The position numbers were made by a program, and so were the translations under genes. From UBA2943 sp946534895 (GTDB taxonomy: Bacteria > Bacillota > Clostridia > Christensenellales > Aristaeellaceae): a DNA stretch of 17,376 nt. Location of the stretch: positions 1 to 17,376 of the forward strand of contig CAMNDE010000069.1 in assembly GCA_946534895.1 (NCBI GenBank), in the 5' to 3' direction. Of the stretch, positions 15,909 through 17,376 are shown piece after piece. Position 1 is the stretch's first letter. Each line of letters opens with the position of its first letter. Below the pieces are notes generated by a model that was given only the letters and a program-made list of their open reading frames with translations, had not been told where the DNA came from and searched no databases.

Positions 15909-15937
15909 TGAGGGGCTTCCTGTCCGGCAGCCCCTCA
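15909..15937 (+). other. Hairpin after the repair operon
   Basis: A perfect 9-bp stem (TGAGGGGCT at 15909-15917 with AGCCCCTCA at 15929-15937) and an 11-nt loop lie just after the last stop codon. No T-run follows, so it may protect the mRNA 3' end or act together with the terminator further on. Confidence 0.5.
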
Positions 15938-16009
15938 GGCTGACACAGGCTTGTCCGGTTCGCCATCTGGCACGCTCACCGAAAAACAGAATCACGATAT
16001 TCCGACACA

Positions 16010-16047
16010 AAAGATACCCGGCGGATCATTCCATGCCGGGTGTCTTT
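16010..16047. terminator. Bidirectional terminator between convergent genes
   Basis: AAAGATACCCGGC (16010-16022) pairs with GCCGGGTGTCTTT (16035-16047) through a 13-bp stem with one G-U pair and a 12-nt loop. It has a T-rich right arm on the plus strand and TTTTGTGT following on the minus strand. It would end both the plus-strand repair operon and the minus-strand secreted-protein gene. Confidence 0.75.
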
Positions 16048-16079
16048 GTCATCTTCTGTTCATGCCCTTTCTCTGTCCA

Positions 16080-16796
16080 TTACAGGGCAGCTGTCAGCGC
16101 ATCGTATTCTTCCTGGGTAATCACATTGTTCTCCAGCAGTTCAGCAAGCAAACCGCCTTCAGCAGGTTTCTGCCCGTTCATTTCAGGCATGTCCCCGGAC
16201 CGCCCGCCATTCATTTCCGGCAGATTTTCAGGCTTTTTGCCATGCATTTCCGGCAGGTCTTCAGGTTTATGCTCTTCCATGAACGCCTTGATCTTATCGC
16301 AGGTTTCCTGGGAAATGACTCCATTGGTCACCATGGCATCAAAGTCGATCATCACAGGGGCTTTCATATCCTGACTTCCCTGGCCGCGCCTGCCGCCGAA
16401 TCCCCTGCCCTGTGCAGGCCGGTTTCCATTCCGGGCATTCTGGTTTTCCGCAGCGCTTTCCGACAGATCTTCAGGTTCTTCAGGAGCATCCGCAGGCTTT
16501 TCACCGGTGGGCTTTTCCGGAGCATTTTCCGGTTTTTCACCCATGGGAGGCTGTCCCCTCATCCCCTGCCTATTGCCATCCATCTGTCCATTCATTCCAC
16601 CCATGGGAGGCCGTCCGCCCATCTGTCCATTCATGGCCCCCATCGGAGGCTGACCCATGGGAGCACCCTGCTGTGTTCCCTCCACGGTCTGTGTCTGTTC
16701 TGTCCCAGTATTCTGATTTTCATTTCCTTCAGCAAGCGCCGATACCGACATCACCAGCATGGCAGCGGCGAGAATCAAAGCAAAGATCTTTTTCAT
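16080..16796 (-). CDS. Secreted Met/Gly/Pro-rich low-complexity protein of unknown function
   Basis: The 238-residue product begins with a clear Sec signal peptide (MKKIFALILA, cleavage likely after Ala-Leu-Ala at residues 20-22). Residues 45-90 are made of imperfect repeats built on PPMG and MNGQM, and residues 90-140 are Pro/Glu- then Gly/Arg-rich. Residues 178-212 hold three copies of a PEM(N/H)G-type repeat. Two similar helical modules end the protein: VTNGVISQETCDKI (156-169) and LENNVITQEEYDAL (221-234), resembling SHOCT-like short oligomerisation motifs. The start at 16796 has AGGAGGAA six bases upstream; a longer frame from 16871 lacks one. No anchor (LPXTG or transmembrane helix) is visible. 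Roles in the cell surface, adhesion or metal binding by methionines are guesses. Confidence 0.72.
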   Translation of the reverse strand: MKKIFALILAAAMLVMSVSALAEGNENQNTGTEQTQTVEGTQQGAPMGQPPMGAMNGQMGGRPPMGGMNGQMDGNRQGMRGQPPMGEKPENAPEKPTGEKPADAPEEPEDLSESAAENQNARNGNRPAQGRGFGGRRGQGSQDMKAPVMIDFDAMVTNGVISQETCDKIKAFMEEHKPEDLPEMHGKKPENLPEMNGGRSGDMPEMNGQKPAEGGLLAELLENNVITQEEYDALTAAL

Positions 16797-17102
16797 GACT
16801 GTTTCCTCCTCATTTTCCGGATTCTTTCTGCCGGGCAGGGAGTGTGCACGGTTCCCTCCCGACGCTGTCATCTTATCAAGGCTTTCTTAAACGAACCTTG
16901 AAATATCCGTCATGAAAAAATTATTTCTTTTTCGGTGCTTCGGGGAAATCTGACCGTTCCTTCATATATATTTTATCCCACGCAAACCGGATACCCGGAT
17001 TTTCATCATCCGGCTGCCATATGCTTTTCCGGAGCGTATCAAATACTGTGCGGCACATGAAAGCCGCCCCAAAGAAAAAATCATGATCCGGAGGATACAA
17101 AT
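16797..17102. other. Divergent intergenic region
   Basis: This stretch separates the minus-strand secreted-protein gene from the plus-strand short gene. An AT-rich block with TATATATTTTAT (about 16966-16977) could hold the plus-strand promoter, and GATAAG-like sequence on the minus strand near 16875-16880 could serve the secreted protein, but neither has a good -35 partner. No RNA gene or riboswitch was recognised. Confidence 0.3.
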
Positions 17103-17336
17103 ATGTCGGATAATAAAGAACTGGAACTGAAAGCAATGGCAAACGCCACCGGCGGCATGCGGGACCCGGTTGGAGAAAGATGGCTGAACATAGTAAACCG
17201 TGAAAAGGAGCAGCGGGAAGACTTTCTGAGAAGACGCGCGGAAATGCAGGACACAGCTGCCCGGCGGATGCAGGAAAGCGAAAATGCCGTCCGGGAAGCC
17301 ATGGCTGCCCAGCGTAAAGCCCTGGACCTTTTCTGA
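17103..17336 (+). CDS. Small charged, probably coiled-coil protein of unknown function
   Basis: The 77-residue protein has GGAGG seven bases or so before its ATG, which makes it a likely real gene despite its size. From about residue 28 it is almost wholly charged and helical (NREKEQREDF, RRRAEMQD, ENAVREAMAAQRKAL), consistent with a coiled coil. The first 18 residues end in Ala-Thr-Gly-Gly with Leu7 and Met12 at the -12 and -7 positions, a loose resemblance to double-glycine leaders, but the acidic residue expected at -8 is absent. No family was recognised. The window ends 40 bases after its stop, so its downstream context is unknown. Confidence 0.6.
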   Translation: MSDNKELELKAMANATGGMRDPVGERWLNIVNREKEQREDFLRRRAEMQDTAARRMQESENAVREAMAAQRKALDLF

Positions 17337-17376
17337 TTTTCCGCAGCGAAGTATTCCGGATGGCATATTCCATCCC

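Overview
The window looks like a chromosomal segment of a moderately GC-rich Gram-positive bacterium, most likely a gut- or rumen-type Clostridia (Bacillota). The reasons are near-perfect AGGAGG-type ribosome binding sites before almost every gene, Sec signal peptides of the MKK type, consensus sigma-A promoters, U-tract terminators and a GH127-like glycosidase. The species cannot be named from the sequence. No tRNA, rRNA, CRISPR array or replication origin was seen.

Layout. (1) Positions 3-1997 hold one apparently complete, AT-richer insertion sequence (IS4 superfamily, IS1634-like) with matching 27-bp ends. (2) Positions 2042-3892, minus strand, encode a cytoplasmic GH127/DUF1680-type glycosidase with a near-consensus promoter at 3997-4026. 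(3) Positions 4424-4783 encode a small protein with a canonical double-glycine leader, closed by a strong terminator. (4) Positions 4951-10340 form a promoter-to-terminator transcription unit: secreted solute-binding protein, a read-through type hairpin, ABC ATPase, a fused two-domain permease and a shortened pyruvate-kinase-like protein. (5) Positions 10422-15904 form a tight seven-gene operon: NMNAT-NADAR fusion, SAM methyltransferase, RNA ligase, HD-Pnk end-healing enzyme, a second NMNAT-NADAR fusion and a free-standing NADAR protein follow one another with short gaps or overlaps (six separate reading frames are clear, plus a six-codon mini-ORF that overlaps the second fusion's ATG). (6) A bidirectional terminator at 16010-16047 separates this from a minus-strand, Met/Gly/Pro-rich secreted protein (16080-16796). 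(7) A short, charged plus-strand protein (17103-17336) ends the window.

The most interesting part is region 5. HD-Pnk plus an RNA ligase is a recognised pairing of RNA end-healing and end-sealing activities. Here it is joined by a methyltransferase with an ExxEH motif, as in the Pnkp/Hen1 repair logic, and by three NADAR domains, two of them fused to NMNAT-like adenylyltransferase domains. NADAR proteins hydrolyse N-glycosidic bonds, and some members remove ADP-ribose from guanine bases. My inference is that the operon repairs RNA that has been cut and/or modified with NAD-derived groups, for example by toxins or phage effectors, possibly with local NAD handling. This joint role is a hypothesis; the individual domain calls are much firmer. 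The second fusion has an apparent single-base frameshift at its start and has lost conserved NADAR residues, so it may be decaying or specialised.
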